This document shows positions 36,429 to 45,608 of a DNA stretch of 64,000 nucleotides, one piece after another. How positions within the stretch are numbered: the first letter of the stretch is position 1; every line of letters begins with the position of its first letter. Source of the DNA: Rhizobium croatiense (lineage in GTDB: Bacteria; Pseudomonadota; Alphaproteobacteria; Rhizobiales; Rhizobiaceae); the NCBI RefSeq assembly GCF_019793465.1, contig NZ_JAILYJ010000004.1, forward strand, positions 62,001 through 126,000. Direction: 5' to 3'. The translations under genes and the position numbers were made by a program. The notes beneath the pieces were generated by a model. That model did no database searches. It was not told the DNA's origin and saw only the letters and a program-made list of their open reading frames with translations.

Positions 36429-37331
36429 ATGCCGCGTACGAACCTCAACGATATCCTGATCTTCATGGCCGTCGTCGATGCCGGAAGTTTCATCGCCGGC
36501 GGCCAGGCCATGGGCCTGTCCCGATCGGCAGCGGGAAAGGCCGTCATCCGCCTGGAAGACCGCCTCGGCACGCGCCTGCTCAACCGCACCACGAGAAGGC
36601 TGAGCCTGACGGACGAAGGACGGGTATTCTATCAACATGGTCTAGAAGTCCTCGCTTCGGTCGACGAGGCGGAGGCGAGCGTGGCGGGTCAGAGCGCCGC
36701 GCCGCGGGGTGTTCTCAGGCTCACCGTTCCCGATGCCTTCGGGCGGCTCGTCGTGCTGCCCATCGTCGAAAAATATCTTCTGGCTTGGCCCGAGATCCAG
36801 GTCGAAGTGAACTTCACCGAACGCAAGACCGACATCCTCGAAGAAGGATTCGATCTGGCGATTCGGATCGGCACGATGCCGCCGGCATCCGACACCCGGC
36901 TGGTTTCGCGGGTGATCGCCGCCGACAGGGCGCGGCTCTGCGCCTCGCCATCCTATCTCGCCGACCGTGGCGAACCGCGCGACATTGACGATCTTGCCGC
37001 CCACGATTGCCTGGTCTTTTCCAGCCGCGATCGGCAAGGCTGGCGCTTTCGCGGTGAAGGCGGAGCCTGGGTCAAGGCGCAGGGCCGCAGCCGCCTAAGG
37101 CTCGACAGCGACGAGGCAATCCGCGACGCCGCCGTCGCAGGCCTCGGCATAGCCCTGCTGCCCGACTTTCTGGTCGCCGGCGATCTCGTCGCCGGCCGCC
37201 TCCGCCACGTCCTGCCGGAGCTCGAAACCGACGATGCCAAGATCATCACACTCTATCCCGACAAGCGCCTGCTGGAACCGCGGGTGCGCGGCTTCATCGA
37301 CCTGATGACCAAGGAGCTCGGGCATCAGTGA
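36429..37331 (+). CDS. LysR-family transcriptional regulator
   Basis: A 300-residue protein with the LysR helix-turn-helix (FIAGGQAMGLSRSAAGKAVIRLEDRLGTRLLNRTTRRLSLT) at about 20-60 and a periplasmic-binding-like effector domain. Its end overlaps the MFS gene on the other strand by 38 bases (convergent). The nearest same-strand gene upstream is the LLM oxidoreductase, and a link is only by proximity. Confidence 0.88.
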   Translation: MPRTNLNDILIFMAVVDAGSFIAGGQAMGLSRSAAGKAVIRLEDRLGTRLLNRTTRRLSLTDEGRVFYQHGLEVLASVDEAEASVAGQSAAPRGVLRLTVPDAFGRLVVLPIVEKYLLAWPEIQVEVNFTERKTDILEEGFDLAIRIGTMPPASDTRLVSRVIAADRARLCASPSYLADRGEPRDIDDLAAHDCLVFSSRDRQGWRFRGEGGAWVKAQGRSRLRLDSDEAIRDAAVAGLGIALLPDFLVAGDLVAGRLRHVLPELETDDAKIITLYPDKRLLEPRVRGFIDLMTKELGHQ

Positions 37332-38559
37332 GCTCAGCGATTTCCCCGTCAAACCCGCGAAAACTCTTCAGTGCCAGCGGCGCAAGCGTGGTCGCGAGAT
37401 AAGCAGTCCCCATCACGAACAGTGCGGCGGCAAGGCCGAGCGTGCTGATCAGCGCGCCGCCGACGAGGCCGCCGAAAGGGATGAGGGCGAAGCAGAGGGC
37501 GGTGTTCAATGCGGTGACCCGGCCGGTCAGCGGCTTGGGGATGCGCTCGAAGATGACTGCCGACAGAATCGGGTTGAGGAAGCCCGACGCGAATCCTGCG
37601 ATGGCGAGCGTTGCAAAGACCAGACCGATGGGCGCATCCAGCGCGGGAACGAGAAAGCGCGGAAAGCCGGTTAGGAGGAAGGCCACGGTATAGACCGTCA
37701 GGCGCGGCATGCGCTCGCCGATCGCCGCAGCAATCGCAGCACCCGCGATCGAGGCCCCGGCGAAGGCGGCAAACATCGCCCCGAGCAGCTCCGGGCCAAG
37801 GCCGGCATCCCGTGTCCAGACCGGCAGCAGCACGGCATGATAGGCCTGGTCGAAGAGATTGGTGACCGCCACCATGGCGACGATGCTGACGAGCACGGCA
37901 TCGCCGCGCAGAAAGCGCCAGCCCTCACTGAGATCGTCGAGATAGGAAGCCCGTTCGGCCGGTGGAGTTTCGAGCGCGGGCGCGCGGCGCGTCCCGGGCA
38001 TGCCCACGGCAACGATCAGTGCCGCGGCGGCGAAGGTGGCGGCATTGACGAGCAGCGCCTGGCCCGGGCCGATCAGCCCGATCAAAGCGCCGGCGCCGGC
38101 CGCCCCCGCCGTCGAGGCCAGCCGCTCGATGGCGCTTGCGACGCCGGTCACCCTTTCGAGCGGCACGCCGGCGAGCGTCGCGATATCGGGAACCATTGCC
38201 TGCTTGGCCGCATCGGAGGGCCCGCGCAGCACGCCCATGGCAAAGACGAGCGGCAGCAGCACCGGCATGCCGAGCAGGCCGAAGAGATCGAGAAGCGGCA
38301 CCAAAGCGACGACGAGCACCGAAGCGGTGTCTGAGATGATGGCGATGCGCTTGGCGCCGGCGCGGTCGATCAGCGGTCCGCCGAGCGCCTTGGCGACGAC
38401 ATAGGGCAGCATTTCCATCATCGCCGTCAGGCCGGTCAGCACTGGGCTGCCCGTCGTGCTCAGCACTAGCCAGGGAATGGCGATGGTCGAAAGTCGCGTG
38501 CCGGAGAGCGAGAGTGTCTCGGCGGCGGCGAGCGCCAGGAACGGCCCGCCCCTCCTCAC
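37294..38559 (-). CDS. MFS-family transporter
   Basis: The start GTG 38559 overlaps the stop of the ArsR-type gene (GTGA), implying coupled translation. The 421-residue protein has twelve hydrophobic helices and the MFS loop DRAGAKRIAIISD between helices 2 and 3. It resembles small-molecule efflux MFS proteins. A longer open frame upstream is antisense and not used. Regulated with the ArsR-type protein, it probably exports a toxic or waste compound. Confidence 0.85.
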   Translation of the reverse strand: MRRGGPFLALAAAETLSLSGTRLSTIAIPWLVLSTTGSPVLTGLTAMMEMLPYVVAKALGGPLIDRAGAKRIAIISDTASVLVVALVPLLDLFGLLGMPVLLPLVFAMGVLRGPSDAAKQAMVPDIATLAGVPLERVTGVASAIERLASTAGAAGAGALIGLIGPGQALLVNAATFAAAALIVAVGMPGTRRAPALETPPAERASYLDDLSEGWRFLRGDAVLVSIVAMVAVTNLFDQAYHAVLLPVWTRDAGLGPELLGAMFAAFAGASIAGAAIAAAIGERMPRLTVYTVAFLLTGFPRFLVPALDAPIGLVFATLAIAGFASGFLNPILSAVIFERIPKPLTGRVTALNTALCFALIPFGGLVGGALISTLGLAAALFVMGTAYLATTLAPLALKSFRGFDGEIAELTDARAPWSSGR

Positions 38560-39197
38560 GGCGCGTCCTCCCCTTCGCGATGCGGAAGGCGGCCCGGATA
38601 GGGAAATGCGTGCAACATGACGTAGAAGGGAACCATGCCGGCTTCCTGCGACGCTGCCTCCCCGAGCCGCGGGGCCGCCCGCATCGCTTCCAGGATGATA
38701 TCCCTCAGCCGTTTCGTCAGGGCCTCGGCCTGTGCCGCCGTCATCGGGATGATGACGTCGTCTGCAGCCGTCGCCTTGCGCCATTCGGGCGGCAGCTCGG
38801 CATATTTCTCCAGCGCCTGTTGCATCTGGCCGACTTGCAGCGAGAGAGCGGCCTGATTGAAGGCGATGTCGAGATCTAGCGCCTCGCCCTCGGATTCGCT
38901 CGTCGGCACCGAGGTCAGCTCGTGGCTGGCGCGCCACCAGCGGTCGCGCCGCGAGGCATGCGGCGCCTCCTCGATGAAGCCGTATTGGGCGAGCTGGCGC
39001 AGATGATAACTCGTCGCGCCGCTGTTTAGGCCGAGCCGCGCGGCAAGCTGCGTCGCCGTGGCAGGCCCATCGATCCTGAGCATGCCAAGCATGCGCAGCC
39101 GGACAGGATGCGCTAGCGCCTTCAGCGCGGTCGGCTCGGGCACGACCCGGCTGACGGTGCGGGCGTCTGCGGCAGGTTGGGGGCGCGGATGTTTCAT
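38556..39197 (-). CDS. ArsR-type (HTH_20) transcriptional regulator
   Basis: A 213-residue protein; start ATG 39197. The winged helix is at about 25-95 (ALAHPVRLRMLGMLRIDGPATATQLAARLGLNSGATSYHLRQLAQYG). The C-terminal half is helical with an ALSLQVGQMQQALEKYAELP segment. It has no obvious metal-binding Cys pair, so it is not a classic metal sensor. It leads an operon with an MFS exporter. A near-perfect promoter overlaps the start, predicting a leaderless transcript. Confidence 0.85.
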   Translation of the reverse strand: MKHPRPQPAADARTVSRVVPEPTALKALAHPVRLRMLGMLRIDGPATATQLAARLGLNSGATSYHLRQLAQYGFIEEAPHASRRDRWWRASHELTSVPTSESEGEALDLDIAFNQAALSLQVGQMQQALEKYAELPPEWRKATAADDVIIPMTAAQAEALTKRLRDIILEAMRAAPRLGEAASQEAGMVPFYVMLHAFPYPGRLPHREGEDAP

Positions 39198-39203
39198 GCC
39201 AAA

Positions 39204-39232
39204 AGTATACAATCGCAAACATATCTTTGCAA
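39204..39232 (-). promoter_or_regulatory. Promoter of the ArsR-MFS operon, predicted leaderless
   Basis: TTGCAA (39227-39232) and TATACT (39204-39209) are separated by exactly 17 bases on the minus strand. Transcription would begin about 7 bases on, at the ATG 39197 itself. The CTTTGCAAAG palindrome over the -35 (about 39225-39234) and a repeated CTTTGCG 3' to it could be the regulator's site. Sequence elements are seen; leaderless initiation is inferred. Confidence 0.65.
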
Positions 39233-39356
39233 AGCTTTCTTTGCGAAACATTCGGCGGCTGTGGAAGGCGCTTGAAAACCGCCTTCTGATCTAGCCAAGC
39301 ATAACCACGCATCCTAAGACCGTCACCGTGGTCGGCATGATGCGAGGGGCAAGAGA

Positions 39357-40040
39357 ATGGCTGAGGACGCGCAGAAAAACATCGGCACGTGGTATATCGA
39401 TCCCGACGCCGAAGACAGAATGGCCGATGGACATGCGCCCATTTGGCGCCACCTGATCGACCTCATCCTCGAGCGCGACCTGACGGACAAGAGCGTGCTC
39501 GATTTCGGTTGCAATCAGGGCGGCCTGCTGCGCCATCTCTATGCGATCCGCCCCTTCCGCAAGGCGCTCGGCATCGATATCGCCGAAACCTCGATCGCCA
39601 AGGCCGAGACGCTGAAAGGCAATCTGCCGATTCAGCATCAGGTCGGCGGCAGGCTCGACGGCTGGAGCGAGGAATTCGATCTCGCCCTTAGCCATGAGGT
39701 CATCTATCTCGTTCCCGATATCGACGCCCACGCCGCCGATATCAGGCAGGCGCTGAAGTCAGGCGGCGTCTATTATGCCGTGACCGGATGCCATACGGAT
39801 AACCCGCTCTGGCCGAAATGGCGCGAGCTCGTCGCCAACCGCACCAACACCGTCGTCCAGGACCGGTCGATCACCGATTACGGCCGCGCCTTCGATAAGG
39901 CGGGCTTTGACGTCTCTGCCCGCAAGCTCGAATATGACGGCTTCATTCCCTTCGTCGCCGACGGCTGGACGCCTGATTTCGCCGATGCGCTGAATTACTA
40001 CACCCAGACGAAGATCGTCTTCAGACTGGTGAAGCGCTGA
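39357..40040 (+). CDS. Class I SAM-dependent methyltransferase
   Basis: A 227-residue protein with motif I VLDFGCNQGGLLRHL (near 48-62), the acidic residue in GIDIAETS, and the LALSHEVIYLVPD block. The N-terminus carries TWYIDPDAEDRMA. Substrate unknown. It is convergent with, and overlaps by 20 bases, the siderophore-type ATPase gene. Confidence 0.8.
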   Translation: MAEDAQKNIGTWYIDPDAEDRMADGHAPIWRHLIDLILERDLTDKSVLDFGCNQGGLLRHLYAIRPFRKALGIDIAETSIAKAETLKGNLPIQHQVGGRLDGWSEEFDLALSHEVIYLVPDIDAHAADIRQALKSGGVYYAVTGCHTDNPLWPKWRELVANRTNTVVQDRSITDYGRAFDKAGFDVSARKLEYDGFIPFVADGWTPDFADALNYYTQTKIVFRLVKR

Positions 40041-40842
40041 GTTCCGGTATCTCGCGCGGCTGAAGCCTCGTTAGTTCGGCGTCAAAATGCGGCGGGCTGT
40101 CGGGTGCGACCTGGACGAAGCGGCCCCTGACGCGGAAGATTTCCTGGATCAGCCCGCGTTCGGCAAGCTCGCGCGGGCCGCCGTCGAATCGGAGCTCGCC
40201 TTTTTCGAGCAGCGAGATGCGGTCGCTGACGGCGATGGCCTGGTTGATGTCGTGGATCGCCATGACGACGGTCACGCCCTTTTCCCGGCTCAGCCGATGC
40301 ACGAGGTCGAGCACCTCCACCTGATAGCCGATATCGAGGAAGGAGGTCGGCTCGTCGAGCAGCAGGATCTCCGCTTCCTGAGCGAGAGCCGCCGATATCC
40401 ATGCCCTTTGCCGCTCGCCGCCGGACAGTTCCCGAAGGCTGCGGTCGGCGAGCCCGGACAGGCCGGTGCTTTCAAGCGCCCATTCGATCGCGTCTTCGTC
40501 ACGGCTGTCATAGGAGCGGAACAAGCCGACATGCGGATAGCGGCCCTGGCGCACGAGCTGGGCGACGGTCATTTCGTCGGGAGCGGTCGGCTGCTGCGGC
40601 AGGAAGGCGAGCCTCTTCGCCAGCATGCGGCGCGACATGGAGGCGACGGCTACGCCGCCGAGCGACGCCCTGCCCCCGGCCGGCCGGATCAGCCCGGCCA
40701 GCGCATGCAGCGCCGTGCTCTTGCCGGAGCCGTTCGGACCGATCAGCGCCCGGATCTCGCCCTTCTCGAGCGAAAGACTGAAGGCGCTAAGGGCCTTTCG
40801 CTGGCCGTACATCACCGAGAGATCGGAACAGGACAATGGCAT
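40021..40842 (-). CDS. Iron-siderophore ABC transporter ATP-binding protein (FecE/FhuC-like)
   Basis: A 273-residue ATPase with Walker A GPNGSGKST, the signature LSGGERQRAWISAALAQE and Walker B ILLLDEPTSFLD. The FIG-type LDIGYQVEVLDLVH sequence is typical of the FecE/FhuC subfamily. It forms an operon with two FecCD permeases and a binding protein. Confidence 0.92.
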   Translation of the reverse strand: MPLSCSDLSVMYGQRKALSAFSLSLEKGEIRALIGPNGSGKSTALHALAGLIRPAGGRASLGGVAVASMSRRMLAKRLAFLPQQPTAPDEMTVAQLVRQGRYPHVGLFRSYDSRDEDAIEWALESTGLSGLADRSLRELSGGERQRAWISAALAQEAEILLLDEPTSFLDIGYQVEVLDLVHRLSREKGVTVVMAIHDINQAIAVSDRISLLEKGELRFDGGPRELAERGLIQEIFRVRGRFVQVAPDSPPHFDAELTRLQPREIPELSASPV

Positions 40843-40849
40843 TTCGGCC

Positions 40850-41887
40850 TCACATGGTTTTGCGCAGCAGCGCGAGCAGGAGCGGTACGCCGAAGACGGC
40901 CGTGACGACGCCGATCGGGATTTCCTCGGCTTGGCCCAGCAGCCGGCCGATGAGATCGCCGAGCGTGACGATGACAGCGCCGAGCACGATCGTCAGGATA
41001 AGCGACAGCATGAAATTCCGTCCCGCCAGGAAACGGGCAAGATGCGGCACGACGAGACCGATGAAGACGACAGGGCCGACCGCGCCGACCGCACTCGCCG
41101 CAAGCGCAGAAGATAGGATCAGCACGACCGAGAACTGTCTCTTATAGCCGAGCCCGAAGGAGCGGGCGACGGATGCATCGAACTGCAGCAGCGTCAAGGG
41201 CCGGTAGATCACCGGCAGCATGGCAAGCCCGGCGATGGTAAAGGGCAGCAGGAAGAGTGAGTGATCCCAGCTGCGGGCGTAAAGGCTGCCCGACAGCCAT
41301 TCCAGAATGATCTCGATGCGGGCCGATCCCCAACCGGCGATAAGGCCGATCGCCACCGCATGCAGAACCGCCCCGACCGCCACGCCGCAGAGCGTGATGC
41401 GCAGCGCGCTGAGGCCGAGGCGAAAAGCCAGGAGATAGATTACGCCGCCCGCCAGCAGGCCGCCGGCAAGCCCCGCCGCCGGCACCCATGCGACCGGCAG
41501 TTCGGCAAGCGTGTTCGAGCCCGGCTCGAAGATATAGACGGTGAAGAGCAGGAAGATCGTCACCGACAGCGTCGCCCCCTGCGACACGCCCATCAGCGAC
41601 GGATCGGCCAGCGGATTACGGGTGATGGTCTGCAGCAGATATCCCGCCAGCGAGAAATGGATGCCGGCCAGAATGCCGGTGGCGATGCGCGGCAGCCGGA
41701 TATCGAGAATGATCAGCCGCGCCTCCGCCGAGCCTCCGCCGGTCAAAACGGCCGCGACATCGGCCATCGGAATATCGGCAACGCCGAGAAAGATCGCCGC
41801 CGCCAGCGACAGGACCGTCAAGATGGCCAGTGCGGCGGCCATGCCGAGGCCTGGCGAAGCGGCCGATGTCGATGCCGGGACGCTCAT
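40850..41887 (-). CDS. FecCD-type iron-siderophore ABC permease
   Basis: A 345-residue membrane protein with about ten helices. It contains RLPRIATGILAG and the NPLADPSLMGVSQGATL block characteristic of FecCD permeases, and a late GPVVFIGLVVPHLARFL stretch that docks the ATPase. Its start overlaps the end of the second permease gene by four bases. Confidence 0.92.
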   Translation of the reverse strand: MSVPASTSAASPGLGMAAALAILTVLSLAAAIFLGVADIPMADVAAVLTGGGSAEARLIILDIRLPRIATGILAGIHFSLAGYLLQTITRNPLADPSLMGVSQGATLSVTIFLLFTVYIFEPGSNTLAELPVAWVPAAGLAGGLLAGGVIYLLAFRLGLSALRITLCGVAVGAVLHAVAIGLIAGWGSARIEIILEWLSGSLYARSWDHSLFLLPFTIAGLAMLPVIYRPLTLLQFDASVARSFGLGYKRQFSVVLILSSALAASAVGAVGPVVFIGLVVPHLARFLAGRNFMLSLILTIVLGAVIVTLGDLIGRLLGQAEEIPIGVVTAVFGVPLLLALLRKTM

Positions 41888-42888
41888 CGTGCCCCACCCG
41901 CAAGGCTGAGCCGCCCGCGCTGGACGAGATAGATGAAAACAGGACCGCCAAGCAGCGCCGTAATGATGCCGACCGGCAGCTCACGCGGGATGGCGATGCT
42001 GCGCGCCAAGACGTCGGCGACGGTGACGATCAGCGCGCCGAGGGCAGCGCAGAGCCCAATCTCCCATCCCGTGCCGCGCGGCCTGAGCAGCCGGGCGATA
42101 TGGGGGGCGGCCAGCCCCACGAAGGCGACCGGCCCGGCGACCGGCGCGACACCGGCGACCGGAAGGACGGCGAGAATGAGGATGAGCGGCTTCCACAGGC
42201 CGAGTTGCAGGCCCATGCCGGCCGCCGCATGATCGCTCAGCATGAACATGCCGATCACCCGCCGCAGCAGCAGCGCGCCGGCGACGCCGGCGATCGTCCA
42301 GGGCAGCATGTAAAGGAGATGCGACCAGGTGCGCCCCTGGAAGCCGCCGGCAAGCCAGAAGAGCAGCGATGCCGATTGTGGCCCGGTCAAAAGCAGCACA
42401 TAGGTGGTGATCGCACTCAGGAAGAGCGAGACGCTGACACCGCCGAGCGCAAGCTGCAGCGGCCGCCCCTGCCCACCATGCGACACCCAGAAGGTCACCG
42501 AGGCTGCGGCAAGCCCGCCGGCAAGGCCGATGAAGGGATAATAGGCAGGCGAAAGCCAAGGCAGGAAGACGAAGCAGCAGACGATCGGCGCGACCGCCCC
42601 CGATGTAACGCCGGTGATGCCGGGATCGGCCAGCGGATTACGTGTCAGCGTCTGCAGCACATAACCGGAAACCGCAAGCCCCGCGCCGCCGGCGGCCGCC
42701 GTCAGGCTGCGCGGCAGCCGCAACGTCCAGACGAGAATGGATTCGATCTTGCCGTCGGGCGCCAGGAGCACGCGGATGGCGGTCTCGGCCGACAGCGTCT
42801 TGGCGCCGATCAGCAAGCCGATCATCGCCGCCAGGATGGCGGCGATGACGATGAGCCCGATGGCCAGGAATGATTGCCGGGGGCCCAT
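41884..42888 (-). CDS. FecCD-type iron-siderophore ABC permease
   Basis: A 334-residue paralogue of the gene at 40850-41887, with RLPRSLTAAAGG, TRNPLADPGITGVTSGAVAP and PVAFVGLAAPHIARLL in the same places. Two distinct permeases in one operon indicate a heterodimeric channel, as in FecCD or FhuB halves. Confidence 0.92.
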   Translation of the reverse strand: MGPRQSFLAIGLIVIAAILAAMIGLLIGAKTLSAETAIRVLLAPDGKIESILVWTLRLPRSLTAAAGGAGLAVSGYVLQTLTRNPLADPGITGVTSGAVAPIVCCFVFLPWLSPAYYPFIGLAGGLAAASVTFWVSHGGQGRPLQLALGGVSVSLFLSAITTYVLLLTGPQSASLLFWLAGGFQGRTWSHLLYMLPWTIAGVAGALLLRRVIGMFMLSDHAAAGMGLQLGLWKPLILILAVLPVAGVAPVAGPVAFVGLAAPHIARLLRPRGTGWEIGLCAALGALIVTVADVLARSIAIPRELPVGIITALLGGPVFIYLVQRGRLSLAGGAR

Positions 42889-42907
42889 CGCCGGTCTTGT
42901 CCCCGGC

Positions 42908-43873
42908 TTAGTTCTGCAATTCGGCCGAGATCAGCTTGGCGGCTTCCGCCTTGACGTCTACGGCCGGGAACGTGTCGGGATAGAGGTAGTGCGCGGCCTC
43001 GCGCAGCACGATCTCGCGGGCGATCGGACCATTGGTCTCGACCCACTGGTCGCCGACATAAAAGACCCGGTTGTTCTTGACGGCCGACAGCTGCGACCAG
43101 ATCGGATTGCTTTCATGCGGGCGATCCGGGCCGGAATCGTAGACGAAGATCACCTCCGGGTCCTTCTCCAGCATCGTTTCCAGGCTGAGGTCGATGCCGA
43201 ACTCGCCGCCCGGGGTCTTCGGGCCGGGAACATTGTCGCCGCCGATCGCAGCGACGATCGAGGCCGAGGTGTTTTCCGTGTGGAAGGCGAAAGGTGTCGC
43301 GCCGCCCCACATGATCAGGAAGCGCGGATGCTTGTCCTTCGGCGCCTTGGCGGCGAACTCCGCCAGATGCTTGCGGAAATCGGCGTTCAGCTGCTCGCCG
43401 CGCTCGGGCTTGCCGAGCAGCTTCGAAAGGGCGGCGGTTTCGCTGTAGCTCTCTTCGAGCAGCTCCATATTATAGGCGACGTAGGGTGCGATGTTCTGAA
43501 GCTGCGCCGCATTGCCGACCGTATAGCGGCGGATCGCGATGATCAGATCCGGCTTGGCTTCGGAGAGAAGCTCGAGATTGGGCTTGGCGCGCTGGCCAAT
43601 CTGCTTCATCCCGGCGGTCAGGCCGAGCAGGAAGTCCGGCTCGCGGCCTGCCGTCATATAGGTGCTGGCAACCGGCTTGATGCCGAGCGCCAAAGCGACG
43701 TCATCGGCGAAATAGGAAATCGAGGCAATGCGTTTCGGCTGCGCCGGGACTTCGACGGTCACGCCGCGGTCGTCGACGATCGAGACCTTCTTGTCTTCAG
43801 CATGCGCGGCCCCCGCCACCAGCATTGCGGACATCCCCAGCACGGAGAAAAATTTGCGCGTATATCGAGTCAT
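42908..43873 (-). CDS. Iron-siderophore-binding periplasmic protein
   Basis: The start ATG 43873 follows a GGGGG ribosome site and gives a signal peptide (about 1-25, AGAAHAEDK). The 321-residue protein has the FecB/FhuD-type order: PKRIASISYFADDVALALG, KPDLIIAIRRYT, and a C-terminal VKNNRVFYVGDQW. It is the first gene of the four-gene siderophore operon. The siderophore cannot be deduced. I found no confident iron-regulator site upstream. Confidence 0.9.
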   Translation of the reverse strand: MTRYTRKFFSVLGMSAMLVAGAAHAEDKKVSIVDDRGVTVEVPAQPKRIASISYFADDVALALGIKPVASTYMTAGREPDFLLGLTAGMKQIGQRAKPNLELLSEAKPDLIIAIRRYTVGNAAQLQNIAPYVAYNMELLEESYSETAALSKLLGKPERGEQLNADFRKHLAEFAAKAPKDKHPRFLIMWGGATPFAFHTENTSASIVAAIGGDNVPGPKTPGGEFGIDLSLETMLEKDPEVIFVYDSGPDRPHESNPIWSQLSAVKNNRVFYVGDQWVETNGPIAREIVLREAAHYLYPDTFPAVDVKAEAAKLISAELQN

Positions 43874-44024
43874 GTTTGCCCCCATTCGATGTGCGCACAC
43901 GCTTTAACCAAAAAAGAGGAGTTTCACAATCATGATTCTTGCTCGAGTTTCGCGAAGCGGAGAGCGGCGCGGCCGGGAGTAACCGCCGCATCTGCTGCGC
44001 CTTTCGGCAGCATCAGCGCTGAGG

Positions 44025-45119
44025 TCAATTCTCGGCCAGGGTAAAGACCGCACAAGGATCGGCGATGCCGCGCAAGGCGTGTTCTCCGAGCGGCACGAGC
44101 GCCGCTGTCGTATTCGCCGCCACCGCCCCGGAGATCAGCACGCTGCGGCCGAGCGGCTTGCAAAGCCCCTCGAGCCGGCTGACAAGATTGACGGCAGGGC
44201 CGATGGCGGTGAAATCCAGCCGGTCGGCCGCGCCGATATTGCCCCACAGGATTTCGCCGAAATGCAGCGCTGCGCCGAAAGGCAGCGGCGCCAGCCCCTG
44301 CCCCTGGCGAACCTGGTCGAGATGGGCCATGCCGGCGCGGCTGGCGGCGATGGCCCGCAGCGCCGCCTCGCAGGCATCGCGGTCCCCTTGCCCCATATCC
44401 GCCGTAGGCGTGACGGGGAAGATCGCCAGCACGCCGTCGCCGATGAATTTCAGCACCTCGCCGCCGAAGGCGTGCACGGCGCCGGCGACGCGGTCGAACC
44501 AGGCATCGAGCGTTGCGATCATCGCGTGCGGCTCCGTCACCTCGGAGAGTGCGGTGAAGTCGCGCAGGTCGGCGCAGAGAAGCGCCGCGCGGATGGTTTC
44601 TCCGGTGCCGCGGGCAAGTGCCCCGGCCTGCACCCGCGCCGCGCTGCGCCGGCCGAGATAGGCCTCGAGCAGGGCTGCCCGCGCCTCCCGCGCCGCGAGT
44701 GCCGCAAGCGGTGCTGCGGCAAACCGCGCCACCTCGCGCAGACGGTCCGCCTCGGCCGCGCCGAAAGCATCCACCCCTGCTCCATTGCCGATGCCCGCCC
44801 AGCCAAGCACCGGGCTGTCCTGTGACAGGCCGATCTGCTGCTCCCATACCGGCCCGAGCCCGGCCAGCCACTCGCGGCCGGCCTCAACGGGCGGGGCCGC
44901 AGCGAAAGCGAGTGCCTCGATAACGGCCCCGGTCTCCGCCCGCCAGAGCCAGGTGCGCCGCGCGATGATAGGATGCGGCACCGAAAGCGTCAGGGCGCCG
45001 CCGGCAAGCGGCAGACCATCGGAAAGCAGCCGGCGTCCGAGCTCGGCGAGGAACCGTTCGGGACCGGGCGCGGCAGCGGCCTCGTCAACCAGCCAGGCAA
45101 GGGAGGAAGGCAGATCCAT
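44025..45119 (-). CDS. Class III adenylate/guanylate cyclase with an unassigned N-terminal domain
   Basis: A 364-residue soluble protein. Residues 1-180 are an unassigned sensory-like region. The cyclase domain (about 185-345) shows the metal-binding Asp in LCADLRDFTALSE, the substrate Lys and second Asp in EVLKFIGDGVLAIF, and DFTAIGPAVNLVSRLEG. The Lys plus Asp pair is of the adenine-specifying type, so cAMP is more likely than cGMP. It stands as a single gene between an iron importer and a small orphan gene. Confidence 0.85.
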   Translation of the reverse strand: MDLPSSLAWLVDEAAAAPGPERFLAELGRRLLSDGLPLAGGALTLSVPHPIIARRTWLWRAETGAVIEALAFAAAPPVEAGREWLAGLGPVWEQQIGLSQDSPVLGWAGIGNGAGVDAFGAAEADRLREVARFAAAPLAALAAREARAALLEAYLGRRSAARVQAGALARGTGETIRAALLCADLRDFTALSEVTEPHAMIATLDAWFDRVAGAVHAFGGEVLKFIGDGVLAIFPVTPTADMGQGDRDACEAALRAIAASRAGMAHLDQVRQGQGLAPLPFGAALHFGEILWGNIGAADRLDFTAIGPAVNLVSRLEGLCKPLGRSVLISGAVAANTTAALVPLGEHALRGIADPCAVFTLAEN

Positions 45120-45299
45120 GACTCAGGATGACATCGCCCGGAGGCGTCCGCAAGCGGACGGTTCCGCGCCAGCGGCTCTTGCCAAGAACAGTGTCGAAAA
45201 TCCGTCACTGCGGTGGAAAACGCAAAAATAACACTTTAAACTTGCGCTACTTTGATTCCACGATAATGTCGGGTCATCATCCGCGATTGAGGGGTTGCG

Positions 45300-45524
45300 A
45301 TGGGCACGACATTCTGGCCGAAAGATCCGCTGGACGGAAACGACATGACGCTGCTGACGTCGATCCTGCGGCGCTGGTGCGCGCGCTATGGAATCGAGTT
45401 TACGGCTGACGAAAGCCGTCTGAAGGCGAAGGAACTCGTCGAATGGTTTGAGTTCGGCGTCAAGGATCCGGCCGAACTCGAGGAACTGATCGACGGCAAG
45501 TACTGGCTTGTCAGCCGGATCTGA
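45300..45524 (+). CDS. Small conserved protein of unknown function
   Basis: A 74-residue product with a GAGGGG ribosome site before ATG 45300. The sequence is Trp-rich and charged (FWPKD, RRWCARYGIEF, ELVEWFEFGVKD), with no signal or membrane segment. I do not recognise a family. It is followed by a bidirectional hairpin terminator. Confidence 0.6.
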   Translation: MGTTFWPKDPLDGNDMTLLTSILRRWCARYGIEFTADESRLKAKELVEWFEFGVKDPAELEELIDGKYWLVSRI

Positions 45525-45553
45525 CCTGAGCGCAATGACAGTTTCCAAGAGAA

Positions 45554-45582
45554 AAGGCCGGGCGAAACATCGCGCCGGCCTT
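45554..45582. terminator. Bidirectional hairpin terminator
   Basis: AAGGCCGG (45554-45561) pairs with CCGGCCTT (45575-45582); inside the loop GCG and CGC can pair too. It lies between the convergent genes 45300-45524 and 45609-45929. Confidence 0.7.
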
Positions 45583-45608
45583 CGTCCGTCAGCCTCATGC
45601 CGAGGCTT

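Noticed and set aside
38605-39312. Extension of the MFS frame upstream to 39312
   Set aside because: It is an alternate frame over the ArsR gene; coupled GTG 38559 explains the MFS start and the extension is not membrane-like.
43874-44024. Iron-responsive operator (Fur or RirA type) before the siderophore operon
   Set aside because: The region upstream of the binding protein shows no match good enough to call either site by eye.
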